Of a stretch of 47,125 bases of DNA, positions 34,810-43,605 are shown piece by piece (within the stretch, counting starts at the first letter, position 1; each line of letters begins with the position of its first letter). The translations under genes and the position numbers were made by a program. This DNA is from Emticicia sp043780375 (GTDB lineage: Bacteria; Bacteroidota; Bacteroidia; Cytophagales; Spirosomataceae): assembly GCF_043780375.1 (NCBI RefSeq), contig NZ_JAYWCU010000160.1, positions 1 to 47,125 of the forward strand, written 5' to 3'. The notes below the pieces were generated by a model. It saw nothing but the letters and a program-made list of their open reading frames with translations, ran no database searches and was not told the DNA's origin.

Positions 34810-36444
34810 TTATTTCACAAAAACATCTTTGATCGGCTTTCCTACGCAGCCATTTGGCTCTAAAATATTGAGCAAAGCTGCCAATGTTGCTGCAATATCT
34901 GAAATATAAGTTTGCTCAACAGTTTCTCCCTGTGGAATTTTCCAGCCATACCAGAGCAAGGGTACGTGGCGATCGTATTGCCACATCGTTCCATGAGTTG
35001 TTCCTTTCTTTGAACCATAAAACCATGCTGGTTCAAGCAAAAGCATAATATCACCGCTACGTTTGGGGTTATAAAGATTTTCAACAAGTGCTTTATAATA
35101 TGGGGGAATAACGGCTGAGCTTAAATCATGTAGATTTACAACCTGATAAACCGATGAGCCAAGCGTAAGGGTTTTCTCTTTCACAAATTCATACATTTGA
35201 CTCATTGTCACATTTTTCTGTTTCATCAGTGAATGGTCTAAATATATCTGATAATTATCTTGGGCTTTTATCCATTTTCCTTCTCCAAATTTTTCAACCA
35301 TTTGCCCATTCAGATAATTAAATTCCTTCGCTCCCTCGCCAACACCTGCTGGAATCTTGTGTTTTTTCAAAAATCCAGGAATATCCGCTACTCCGTGGTC
35401 GGCGGTTAAGAAAACCAAATAATTATTTTTGCCCAAGGTAGCGTCCAAATTGCTAAGAATTTCAGCAATATCGCGGTCAAGGCGAAGATAGGTGTCTTCA
35501 ATTTCAATCGAATGAGTACCCGTTGCATGACCCACATAATCAGGCGTTGAAAAACTCAGACACAAGAAGTCAGTTTCTTTTCCTTGACCCATAGCTTCAT
35601 TTTTTAGCGTTGCCAATGCAACTTCTTTCGTAATTGTATTACCATAAGGCGAAGTTAATAATGCACCATAGTTACTAACTGTGTGCGGAAAAACTGGCAA
35701 TTTTTCGCCAGACAACACATTTTCATATTCTTGGTTATCTTCTTCACTTTCGGTATATTGCTCAATTGGCAGCAAGGTTTCCCACTTCTGAGAAATCAAT
35801 TTATCGGGCATTTTCTGAGCATTGAAATCTTTCATCCATTGTGGCAATTCCTTCATGTAGTAGGTACTGCTAATCCAATTCCCTGATTTAGCATCGAACC
35901 AATAGGCAGCATCTGCTGAGTGTCCCGCTGGTAAAATACCTCCTCTATCTTTCACTGCTATTCCGATAACTTTCGAACGAAACGATGTAGCTAATTTAAG
36001 TTGATCTGTAATGGTGGTCGTGTGCATATTTACAGGCGATCGCTTGCCTTCAATAGCTGTAACATCTGTTCCAACTGCACGCACAGTTGTATCTTCAGCT
36101 ACATAAACCGAGCGATTTGCCAAAGGATCGTACCACTCATTGCCAATGATACCATTAACAGCTGGTACTGAGCCTGTATAAACAGCGGCATGCCCTGGGC
36201 CTGTAACGGTGCTTGCGTAGTGATAATGGTTGTTTTTACAATTAAAACCTTGATTCATGAGTCTTTTGAAACCGCCTTCGCTATATTTATCATAATAACG
36301 ATAGAGATAGTCGTAACGCATTTGATCAACCATTATTCCCAAAACTAATTTTGGTTTGGCAGCATAAACAACCGTTTTCTTTTTTTGAGCGAAAACGAAA
36401 AGCGGTAATGTTATTAAAAGAATCAGATAAATTAAATGTTTCAT
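34810..36444 (-). CDS. pafA: PafA-type alkaline phosphatase, periplasmic
   Basis: A 544-residue alkaline phosphatase superfamily enzyme hydrolysing phosphomonoesters in the periplasm. A signal peptide (to VFAQ, residue 20) is followed by IMVDQMRYD (metal Asp40) and HYASTVTGPGHAAVYTG. The latter contains nucleophile Thr79, which by direct count is the same number as in the characterised Elizabethkingia PafA. AVKDRGGILPAGH supplies the K-x-R phosphate clamp (about 160-165), and STPDYVGHATGTHS, LTADHGVADIPG and KGTTHGTMW give the Asp/His metal ligands. All key residues are present. A TATTTTTG -7 element lies at 36474-36481. Known PafA is not repressed by phosphate. The HExxH gene follows after 3 bases. 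Confidence 0.92.
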   Translation of the reverse strand: MKHLIYLILLITLPLFVFAQKKKTVVYAAKPKLVLGIMVDQMRYDYLYRYYDKYSEGGFKRLMNQGFNCKNNHYHYASTVTGPGHAAVYTGSVPAVNGIIGNEWYDPLANRSVYVAEDTTVRAVGTDVTAIEGKRSPVNMHTTTITDQLKLATSFRSKVIGIAVKDRGGILPAGHSADAAYWFDAKSGNWISSTYYMKELPQWMKDFNAQKMPDKLISQKWETLLPIEQYTESEEDNQEYENVLSGEKLPVFPHTVSNYGALLTSPYGNTITKEVALATLKNEAMGQGKETDFLCLSFSTPDYVGHATGTHSIEIEDTYLRLDRDIAEILSNLDATLGKNNYLVFLTADHGVADIPGFLKKHKIPAGVGEGAKEFNYLNGQMVEKFGEGKWIKAQDNYQIYLDHSLMKQKNVTMSQMYEFVKEKTLTLGSSVYQVVNLHDLSSAVIPPYYKALVENLYNPKRSGDIMLLLEPAWFYGSKKGTTHGTMWQYDRHVPLLWYGWKIPQGETVEQTYISDIAATLAALLNILEPNGCVGKPIKDVFVK

Positions 36445-36473
36445 GTTGATGATTAAAAAAGTGGTTGATGCCT

Positions 36474-36481
36474 CAAAAATA
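36474..36481 (-). promoter_or_regulatory. -7 promoter element of the PafA gene
   Basis: TATTTTTG on the minus strand fits TAnnTTTG, 30 bases before the ATG. No TTG was found at the usual -33 spacing. Confidence 0.35.
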
Positions 36482-36709
36482 GTTATCTTCTTTTAGAAAC
36501 GTATAGAAGCATCGTTAATTTATTAAAAAGAATAATTCAAAACAGAAAACAAAACTATACCGATTTCAATATTTTATAGTAATAATCACCAAATAGTACA
36601 ACTTTAATTGAATTTTAACCCTCCATTTTTATTTTGTTTCATTCAAAAAGATAAATTTGTGTGTTAAACCTTTAAACATGTAGGTTAATTAGAAGAATTT
36701 AAGCTATTT

Positions 36710-37039
36710 ATGAAAACTTTTTTTGTCTTGATATTCATTAGTTTTAAGCTCATCGCCTTTCCCGTAGGCAATGGAAAAGCTATGTTTTCATTAGACACGA
36801 AAACACCCATTGTCAAAGAATTTCAAAATGCTGTTAATATTGCTTCTTTTGACGAAGAGTTGAATGAAACCGAAGAATCTGAAAATGATTCGAAACACAC
36901 CATTGTAGAGAAATCAAGTTTTCGTATCCATGATTTCTTTTCTTCACTACTTACACTAAGCAACCCTATTTGGGCATATTCTTCGCAACCGCATTCTTGC
37001 CAGCAGCTTTATAGGCTGTTTTTAAATTTTCGTCTTTGA
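36710..37039 (+). CDS. Small secreted hypothetical protein upstream of dabA
   Basis: A 109-residue protein with a likely signal peptide (MKTFFVLIFISFKLIAFPVG). A Glu/Asp-rich middle follows (ASFDEELNETEESENDS, about 45-61), then a more hydrophobic C-terminal half ending in an Arg-Leu-rich stretch (QQLYRLFLNFRL). No family is recognised. It precedes dabA on the same strand by 164 bases and is preceded by 265 bases without a gene. An imperfect promoter-like TAAATTTG occurs at 36652-36659, with a TTG only 15 bases before it. It may belong to the inorganic-carbon block or be independent. Confidence 0.6.
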   Translation: MKTFFVLIFISFKLIAFPVGNGKAMFSLDTKTPIVKEFQNAVNIASFDEELNETEESENDSKHTIVEKSSFRIHDFFSSLLTLSNPIWAYSSQPHSCQQLYRLFLNFRL

Positions 37040-37203
37040 TTTTACAAAATTTCATCTACAATCCTGAACATTTCAGCATAATTCTGCCTTGCAATAAACT
37101 CATAATTTATTGTTAGTCAGTATTCTACAAAGAAAACCACACTGTCTCAGCAATTAATCATTCGTGAATCTGTTTCAGTATTTCTGTCAATAAAACTAAT
37201 AGT

Positions 37204-39774
37204 ATGTCTATGAAAGTACAACATTCAGAAGGGTTGCCGCTACAATTTGATGAACATCATGTTATCGATAAATTGAAGCATTATTTACCAACGCAAACGC
37301 CACTCAAAGACTTTATCCACCACAATACGCTACACGCTTTTCAGGGAATGAAGTTTTATGATGCTATTTTTAAAGCGTCCGAAATTTTTGGTTTTGAAGT
37401 TACATTTCCAGTCGACGATTATCGAGAATTGTATCGAAACGGACGAATTCGTGCTGACATTCTTTCCAAAGTAATCAATGAAAGAAAAGGAGAAAAAGAC
37501 TCGGCGTTTTGGAAAAAAAATGCACTCACCAAACAATATACTGACCCATTTGCACCAAGAGTGGGTCGTTTGAGAGCCAATTGGAAATCAATTTATAAAA
37601 TTGATTTAGATACACTTGTTCAACCATTATTATTCAGAATCCTGAGTAGTTATTTAGACCAAGGCATTGCCTTATGGCATTTTCCGAATGAAGATAAAGG
37701 TTTGCTATATGCGATCAAAGAACTTGAAGAAAATAGCATGAGCAGTTTTTTTAAATCAACCAGAGCCAAACAGCTTTTATTAGACGAAAATAGTTCTATC
37801 GAAAAATTATTGTCTATTGTAGTTGGTAAGGAAGAATATTTCGAGCAGTATATATTCGACCAACAATTTAGCCATCGTGGTTGGAGTGGTATGGTTTCTA
37901 CCATTGAAGACCAACCAGACAGTGTATTATATCCTAAAAAAATTGCCTTACACGACCTAATCGTTTTAGACCTTCTGTTCGAAATTGATGCCTTAGATAC
38001 CACTTTAGGAGACCGTTGGCAACCATTATGTGCCAATATTAGTACAAAACCACTTGATTTATTTGCTGATATAAAAACCAGCGAATTGCATGAAGTTTTG
38101 ATGATTTGGCAAGATTCTTTCGAATGGAGCTATTATGACGAAGTGCTTTCGGCTCTGAAACACACCAAACAAAACAAGAAAGACAAAAAAGACATAGTCA
38201 AGAAGACTTTCCAAGGTATTTTTTGTATTGATGAAAGAGAAGATTCACTACGCCGACATTTGGAAGGAACTGATCCCGATTGCGAAACTTTAGGTTGTCC
38301 TGGTTTCTTTGGTGTCGAATTTTATTTCCAGCCACAAAATGGAATGTTCTACGAAAAACTTTGTCCAGCACCTGTTACTCCAAAGTATTTGATAAAAGAA
38401 TACGATGTAAAAGAAAAGCGTAAACACGAATTCTTATACACAAAGAAAACCCATTCGTTTATTGAAGGATTTTTTATTTCGCTTTCTTTAGGAGCAGTAG
38501 CTGCATTTAGATTGGTACAAAATATTTTTAGTCCTAAAATGAGTCCTGCCATTTCAGATGCCTTTGCTCATATGAATTTGAATGGACAATTACATTTTGA
38601 AAATAAAAGCCCCGATGATAAAGAAAATGGTTTACAATTAGGCTTTACCATAGACGAGATGGCATTGAGAGTTGAAAACTTACTTCGAGGCATCGGAATG
38701 ATTAAAGACTTCGCTCCTATTGTTTATATAACTGCTCATGGTTCGAGCAGTGCCAATAATCCGCATCATGGAGCTCACGATTGCGGTGCTTGTAGCGGAC
38801 GACCAGGCTCGGTCAATGCCAGAGTGTTTTCGGCAATGGCAAATCATCCTAAAGTAAGAGCGATTTTGGCTAAAAATGGTTTGGTCATTCCTGACGAAAC
38901 TCAATTTGTTGGTGCTTTGCACGACACCGCCAGCGATGAAATTGCCTTCTATGATGAGTCTATTCTATCAACCAATAATGCAGCTTATCATATAAAAAAC
39001 AAAGAAGCATTCGAAAATGCTTTAGACCTTAATGCCAAAGAGCGTTCACGTAGGTTTGCTTCGATTGATACCAAACAAGACATCAAAAAAGTACGTAAAG
39101 CAATTCGTAAAAGATCGGTTTCGTTGTTTGAGCCTCGCCCCGAATTAGGACACGGCACAAATGCTTTGTGTTTTGTAGGGCATAGAAGTTTGACCAAAGA
39201 TTTGTTTTTAGACCGACGTGCTTTCATGAATTCGTATGATTATAAAACCGACCCTACGGGCAAATTGCTCTTAGGAGTGATGCGACCATTACCACCCGTT
39301 TGTGGCGGTATAAATTTGGAATATTATTTCTCCCGAATGGATAATTACAAATTGGGTGCCGGCACAAAACTACCTCATAATGTGGTTGGGCTGATTGGTG
39401 TAGCCAATAGTAGTGATGGCGATTTACGCCCAGGCTTACCACTACAAATGATTGAAGTGCATGACCCTGTTCGCCTGATGATTTTGGTAGAACATTATCC
39501 AGAGGTTGTTTTGAAAACTATTCAAACTGAAGCTACTTTATACGAATGGTTTAATAATGGATGGGTACAGTTGGTAGCTATTCACCCTGATACAAGTGAG
39601 TTTTATTACTTCAAAAATGGTGAATTTACTCAATATATTCCAATAGGCGATAAAGTCAAAACTTTCAGTGATGTAAACAAGTTTTTGGAAGCTGCCGAAA
39701 GAATGGAAATGGTAACCAACCATATTTCGCATGCTACTAAAGAAAACCTTCCTATTCACATAATCGAAAAATAG
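37204..39774 (+). CDS. dabA: DabA, probable inorganic carbon (CO2) accumulation subunit (DUF2309)
   Basis: An 856-residue cytoplasmic, membrane-associated zinc protein related to beta-carbonic anhydrases. With DabB it converts CO2 to bicarbonate vectorially using ion motive force. Zinc and active-site residues of characterised DabA are all present: Cys and Asp in IFCIDEREDSLRRHLE, and His and Cys in AHGSSSANNPHHGAHDCGAC, the latter pair exactly 15 residues apart. Further family blocks are FIHHNTLHAFQG near residue 40, and DRRAFMNSYD and MRPLPPVCGGINLEYYFSR in the C-terminal third. Length is normal. It is followed by dabB after only 2 bases, so they are translationally linked. A proton or sodium gradient is the likely energy source. 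Confidence 0.93.
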   Translation: MSMKVQHSEGLPLQFDEHHVIDKLKHYLPTQTPLKDFIHHNTLHAFQGMKFYDAIFKASEIFGFEVTFPVDDYRELYRNGRIRADILSKVINERKGEKDSAFWKKNALTKQYTDPFAPRVGRLRANWKSIYKIDLDTLVQPLLFRILSSYLDQGIALWHFPNEDKGLLYAIKELEENSMSSFFKSTRAKQLLLDENSSIEKLLSIVVGKEEYFEQYIFDQQFSHRGWSGMVSTIEDQPDSVLYPKKIALHDLIVLDLLFEIDALDTTLGDRWQPLCANISTKPLDLFADIKTSELHEVLMIWQDSFEWSYYDEVLSALKHTKQNKKDKKDIVKKTFQGIFCIDEREDSLRRHLEGTDPDCETLGCPGFFGVEFYFQPQNGMFYEKLCPAPVTPKYLIKEYDVKEKRKHEFLYTKKTHSFIEGFFISLSLGAVAAFRLVQNIFSPKMSPAISDAFAHMNLNGQLHFENKSPDDKENGLQLGFTIDEMALRVENLLRGIGMIKDFAPIVYITAHGSSSANNPHHGAHDCGACSGRPGSVNARVFSAMANHPKVRAILAKNGLVIPDETQFVGALHDTASDEIAFYDESILSTNNAAYHIKNKEAFENALDLNAKERSRRFASIDTKQDIKKVRKAIRKRSVSLFEPRPELGHGTNALCFVGHRSLTKDLFLDRRAFMNSYDYKTDPTGKLLLGVMRPLPPVCGGINLEYYFSRMDNYKLGAGTKLPHNVVGLIGVANSSDGDLRPGLPLQMIEVHDPVRLMILVEHYPEVVLKTIQTEATLYEWFNNGWVQLVAIHPDTSEFYYFKNGEFTQYIPIGDKVKTFSDVNKFLEAAERMEMVTNHISHATKENLPIHIIEK

Positions 39775-39776
39775 AT

Positions 39777-41648
39777 ATGATAAATCAATTGCTAATATAT
39801 TTTATATTAATTCCTTTTGTTGGACTGATTCTGAGTTCATTTTTTGCCAACAAACAAGAATCCATTATTTACGGAATTACGATCACAACCATTGTTACTC
39901 ATGTGCTTGGGGCATTGGCTTTTACCATATTTTGGCTTCTAGGAAAAGATTCTACCATTTTTTATGAAGGAATTGACCTGTACAAGACCAGCAACACCCA
40001 TTTTTCGATTGATTTTTATTTCGACAAAATCACTGTCTTTTATGGCATGATAGCTTCAATAATTACTTTTTTGGTGAGCAAGTTCAGTCGTACCTATATG
40101 CACCGTGACAAAGGTTTTAAGCGTTTTTTTAATAACGTTTTGTTCTTTTATCTTGGAATTAATATCATCATTTTTGCAGGAAATTTCGAAACGCTTTTCA
40201 TAGGATGGGAAGTTATCGGTATTGCTTCATTTCTCTTGATTTCGTTTTACAGAGATAGATATTTGCCTGTTAAAAATGCCTTGAAAGTAATTTCATTCTA
40301 TCGTTTGGCCGATATTTTCTTGTTATTGGGTATTTGGGTTTGCCACCATGTATTTGAGCGTAGTATAACCTTCCAAGAATTACATGATTTGCAAGTACAG
40401 CATCTACCCATTATCGAAAATGATGCCTTCAAATTAGCTATTCCTTTGATATTTTTGGTGGTAGCTTTGATAAAATCGGCTCAGTTTCCATTCTCATCTT
40501 GGTTACCCCGAGCAATGGAAGGGCCCACAACGTCAAGTGCTATTTTCTATGGTTCGCTATCGGTGCATATTGGGGTTTTCTTGCTTCTTCGCACCTCGCC
40601 ATTATGGGAAGACAATACTTTGTTTAAAGTAATTGTTGTCTGTTTTGGACTGTTTACGACATTTACAGCCAACGGAATTGCAAGAGTTCAATCAACCGTA
40701 AAAACCCAAATTGCCTATTCTTCTATTGCCCAAATCGGACTTATGTTTGTCGAGGTAGCTTTGGGTTGGCATTGGTTAGCACTTTTCCATTTTGCAGGAA
40801 ATACATTTTTGAGAACTTATCAATTATTAGTTTCTCCATCGGTGCTAAGTTATATGATTCACGACCAGTTTTTCAACTTCATTAAACCACAAAATCAAAT
40901 CAAGACAAATTTCTGGGGAAAAATCAGAATGACGATTTATGTTTTGGCAATAAAAGAATGGAATTTAGATTGGTTTATGTACAAATGCCTTTGGAATCCT
41001 CTGAAATCATTAGGAAACTCATTGACTTTTATTAGTAACAAAGGCATTTTCTTCTTCTTTGTTCCTGTTTATGCCATTAGCTTATTTTTGGTTTATAACG
41101 ACCACTTAATCCCTGTAAATATTAAAGGTTATTTGCCAATATTATACACAATTATTGGTTTAATAATGATTCTGAAAGCATTTACTGAAAGAAAAGATGC
41201 ACGAATGGCTTGGTTACTAATCATTCTCAATCAGTTATTTACTTCCTTATCAATTGCCTTCAACGAACAATTTGAGTTTAGTCAAATTCATCTCTATCTG
41301 AGCGGAATCGTTGTCTCAGGAATAATTGGCTATTTAATATTAAGAAAATTAGTGAAAGAAAAAGAATCGGTTTCTTTAGATGGTTTTCACGGACATTCTT
41401 ATTTATATCCAACATTAGGCTTTGTTTTCTTAATTGTTAGTTTAGGTTTATCAGGTTTTCCTATCACGCCTACATTTATCGGTGAAGATATCATCTTGGG
41501 CCATATTCATCAAAATCAATATCTCATGATTACGCTCACTGCCATGAGTTTGATTCTCGATGGTTTAGCTATTTTCCGAATTTATGCTCGCTTATTTTTG
41601 GGGCCTCACTATAAAATGAATCACGAAGTAGCTTATAGAAGTAGTTAA
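39777..41648 (+). CDS. dabB: DabB, NuoL/MrpA-like proton-conducting membrane subunit
   Basis: A 623-residue polytopic inner-membrane protein of the complex I antiporter-subunit family. It supplies ion flow to DabA. Typical elements are FAGNFETLFIGWEVIGIASFLLISFYRDR (broken by family residues W-E, helix 5), LIKSAQFPFSSWLPRAMEGPTTSSA (helix 7-8, the conserved K-S-A and P-T segment) and RVQSTVKTQIAYSSIAQIGLM. At least 14 hydrophobic segments are visible. The long C-terminal half, with GFPITPTFIGEDIILGHIHQNQ, resembles stand-alone DAB partners rather than respiratory NuoL, and no nuo genes are near. It is translationally coupled to dabA (2-base gap). Confidence 0.9.
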   Translation: MINQLLIYFILIPFVGLILSSFFANKQESIIYGITITTIVTHVLGALAFTIFWLLGKDSTIFYEGIDLYKTSNTHFSIDFYFDKITVFYGMIASIITFLVSKFSRTYMHRDKGFKRFFNNVLFFYLGINIIIFAGNFETLFIGWEVIGIASFLLISFYRDRYLPVKNALKVISFYRLADIFLLLGIWVCHHVFERSITFQELHDLQVQHLPIIENDAFKLAIPLIFLVVALIKSAQFPFSSWLPRAMEGPTTSSAIFYGSLSVHIGVFLLLRTSPLWEDNTLFKVIVVCFGLFTTFTANGIARVQSTVKTQIAYSSIAQIGLMFVEVALGWHWLALFHFAGNTFLRTYQLLVSPSVLSYMIHDQFFNFIKPQNQIKTNFWGKIRMTIYVLAIKEWNLDWFMYKCLWNPLKSLGNSLTFISNKGIFFFFVPVYAISLFLVYNDHLIPVNIKGYLPILYTIIGLIMILKAFTERKDARMAWLLIILNQLFTSLSIAFNEQFEFSQIHLYLSGIVVSGIIGYLILRKLVKEKESVSLDGFHGHSYLYPTLGFVFLIVSLGLSGFPITPTFIGEDIILGHIHQNQYLMITLTAMSLILDGLAIFRIYARLFLGPHYKMNHEVAYRSS

Positions 41649-41753
41649 AAAATGACAGTTAGCTGTGAGCTACATGGCCTTTAGCTTTCAAGAATTTTAT
41701 CAGTATCATTTTGAAATATTATTTAAAAACAGGATAATAGCAAAACGCAAAAA

Positions 41754-43349
41754 ATGGAAACAGAAAACAAAAACCTAAAACTTCCTCTCGACGGCTTGGC
41801 TGGCTTGAAGGAAAATTTTTCAACTGATGCAATTTCAGGCTTTATTGTATTTTTATTGGCCCTTCCGCTAAGTTTAGGAATTGCCAAAGCATCAGAATTT
41901 CCCCCAATAATGGGCTTAATAACTGCCATTATTGGCGGTATAATAGTTAGTTTTTTTATGGGCTCTCGCCTTACAATTAAAGGGCCTGCCGCAGGTTTAA
42001 TTGTGATTGTAGCAGGTGCAGTTGGCGAGTTTGGTGGTGGCGAAATAGGCTGGCACTTCGCTCTCGGAGCAATGGTAGTTGCTGGTATTGTTCAAATTTT
42101 ATTTGGTGTTTTCAAATTAGGTAAGTTAGCCGATTTCTTTCCCCTCTCGGCAATTCATGGAATGCTGGCCGCCATCGGTTTGATTATCATTGCCAAACAG
42201 ATCCCAGTTTTATTAGATGTTGCACCTGCAATGGTAAAAGGAAAAGGACCAATCGAATTGTTGGCTTCCATTCCTACTTTTATAATGCACATGGATCCTA
42301 AGGCTACTTTGGTTGGTCTGGTGAGTTTAACAATCATGTTGATTTGGCCATTTATCAATCACCCAATCAAAAAAATACCAGCTCCGTTGATGGTTCTTTT
42401 ATTCGCAGTTCCCGCCGAATTGATGTTAGATTTTCAAAAAACAGAGCCTGCTTATGCCTTGGTTCATATCGGAAATCTATTAGAAAACGTTAAAATTAAT
42501 GTCGATTTTGCAGGTTTTGCACAAACAGGTGTTTTCATCAAATATGTAATTATGTTTGCATTGGTAGGAACATTGGAGTCGTTGCTGACAGTAAAAGCGA
42601 TTGATATGCTCGACCCATTTCGTCGCAAATCTGATACCAATAAAGACTTAATTGCAATTGGAATTGGTAATACTTTAGCCGCCATTTTAGGTGGTTTACC
42701 CATGATTTCTGAAGTAGCTCGTAGCTCATCAAACGTTAATAATGGAGCAAAAACCCGTTGGGCCAATTTCTTTCACGGATTTTTTATCTTGGGCTTTGTA
42801 TTATTAGCTTCGCATCTTATCGAACTCATTCCAAATACAGCATTGGCAGCCATGTTGATTACGGTCGGTATCAAATTAGCTCATCCAAAAGAATTTATTC
42901 AAACTTTTAAAATCGGAAAAGAACAATTAGCTATCTTTTTAGTTACTATTTTCTTTACATTATTTGAGGATTTATTGGTTGGAATCGCCGCAGGTATGTT
43001 ACTCAAAATTATCATTCACTTGTTCAACGGAGCTCCTATTGGTTCGCTTTTCAAAGCTCCAGTAATTGTTTCATTTACTGAAGATTCTTATTTAGTTGAG
43101 ATTGAAAAATCAGCAGTATTTACTAATTATTTAGGAATTAAAAGTAAATTAGATGCTATTCCTCCAGGCTTTAATATAACGATTGACTTAAAAAACACCA
43201 AATTGATTGACCATTCGGTAATGGAAAATCTTCATCATTTCGAGCATGATTATAATGCAAATGGTGGTCATGTTTCTATCATTGGTCATGAATCTCATAC
43301 GCCAGTTTCGAAGCATCATTTAGCTGCCAGAAAAAAACAAATATCATAA
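41754..43349 (+). CDS. SulP-family anion (bicarbonate/sulfate) transporter with C-terminal STAS domain
   Basis: A 531-residue inner-membrane transporter. The SulP signatures are DAISGFIVFLLALPLSLGIAKASEFPP, GSRLTIKGPAAGLIVIVAG and FFPLSAIHGMLAAIGLIIIAKQIP at the N-terminus. GNTLAAILGGLPMISEVARSS lies in the middle (about 300-320). About 12 TM helices are followed by a short STAS-like domain (about 440-531, NITIDLKNTKLIDHSVMENL). Members include bicarbonate and sulfate transporters. No carbonic-anhydrase domain is fused here. Its place 105 bases after dabB on the same strand favours bicarbonate or another inorganic-carbon role, by inference. The His-rich C-terminus (EHDYNANGGH, SKHHLAARKKQ) is notable. 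Confidence 0.9.
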   Translation: METENKNLKLPLDGLAGLKENFSTDAISGFIVFLLALPLSLGIAKASEFPPIMGLITAIIGGIIVSFFMGSRLTIKGPAAGLIVIVAGAVGEFGGGEIGWHFALGAMVVAGIVQILFGVFKLGKLADFFPLSAIHGMLAAIGLIIIAKQIPVLLDVAPAMVKGKGPIELLASIPTFIMHMDPKATLVGLVSLTIMLIWPFINHPIKKIPAPLMVLLFAVPAELMLDFQKTEPAYALVHIGNLLENVKINVDFAGFAQTGVFIKYVIMFALVGTLESLLTVKAIDMLDPFRRKSDTNKDLIAIGIGNTLAAILGGLPMISEVARSSSNVNNGAKTRWANFFHGFFILGFVLLASHLIELIPNTALAAMLITVGIKLAHPKEFIQTFKIGKEQLAIFLVTIFFTLFEDLLVGIAAGMLLKIIIHLFNGAPIGSLFKAPVIVSFTEDSYLVEIEKSAVFTNYLGIKSKLDAIPPGFNITIDLKNTKLIDHSVMENLHHFEHDYNANGGHVSIIGHESHTPVSKHHLAARKKQIS

Positions 43350-43362
43350 ATATTTTTACAGG

Positions 43363-43414
43363 ATAGAACATAAGCTACTGAAACAAAAATAGAACATAAG
43401 CTACTGAAACAAAA
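43363..43414. repeat. Exact 26-bp direct tandem duplication
   Basis: The unit beginning ATAGAACATAAGCTACTG and ending AAACAAAA occurs twice head to tail (43363-43388 and 43389-43414) with no spacer and no mismatch. Confidence 0.92.
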
Positions 43415-43498
43415 GAAGTATTGAAGGTATAATTTGAAGGCTTAATCGCTTAAATTATGTACTTTCACTTCTTTTGTTCTCATAGCTGATATTTCTAT
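43389..43498. repeat. 110-bp imperfect palindrome, MITE-like, downstream of the SulP gene
   Basis: The left arm (from ATAGAACATAAGCTACTG through ACAAAAGAAGT to TATAATTT) is mirrored by the right arm (AAATTATG, ACTTCTTTTGT, TAGCTGATATTTCTAT). The centre is GAAGGCTTAATCGCTT. Arm identity is high at the ends and middle, with small indels. Its outer 26 bases are the tandemly duplicated unit. It holds no protein-coding frame. Confidence 0.8.
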
Positions 43499-43605
43499 AC
43501 ACCAATTTTAAAAATTCACTTTCCTGCTACCAATCACATATAATCGTTTTTCTATCAACGTGTGTTTAAATGAAATTTATCAGCAAAACTAAAATTGACT
43601 AATTT

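Noticed and set aside
36652..36659. Promoter for the small protein at 36710
   Set aside because: TAAATTTG matches the -7 box, but the only nearby TTG is 15 bases upstream, too close; kept as a remark only.
39777..41648. Respiratory complex I subunit NuoL or MrpA
   Set aside because: No nuo or mrp genes are near, and the gene follows dabA by two bases, which fits DabB.
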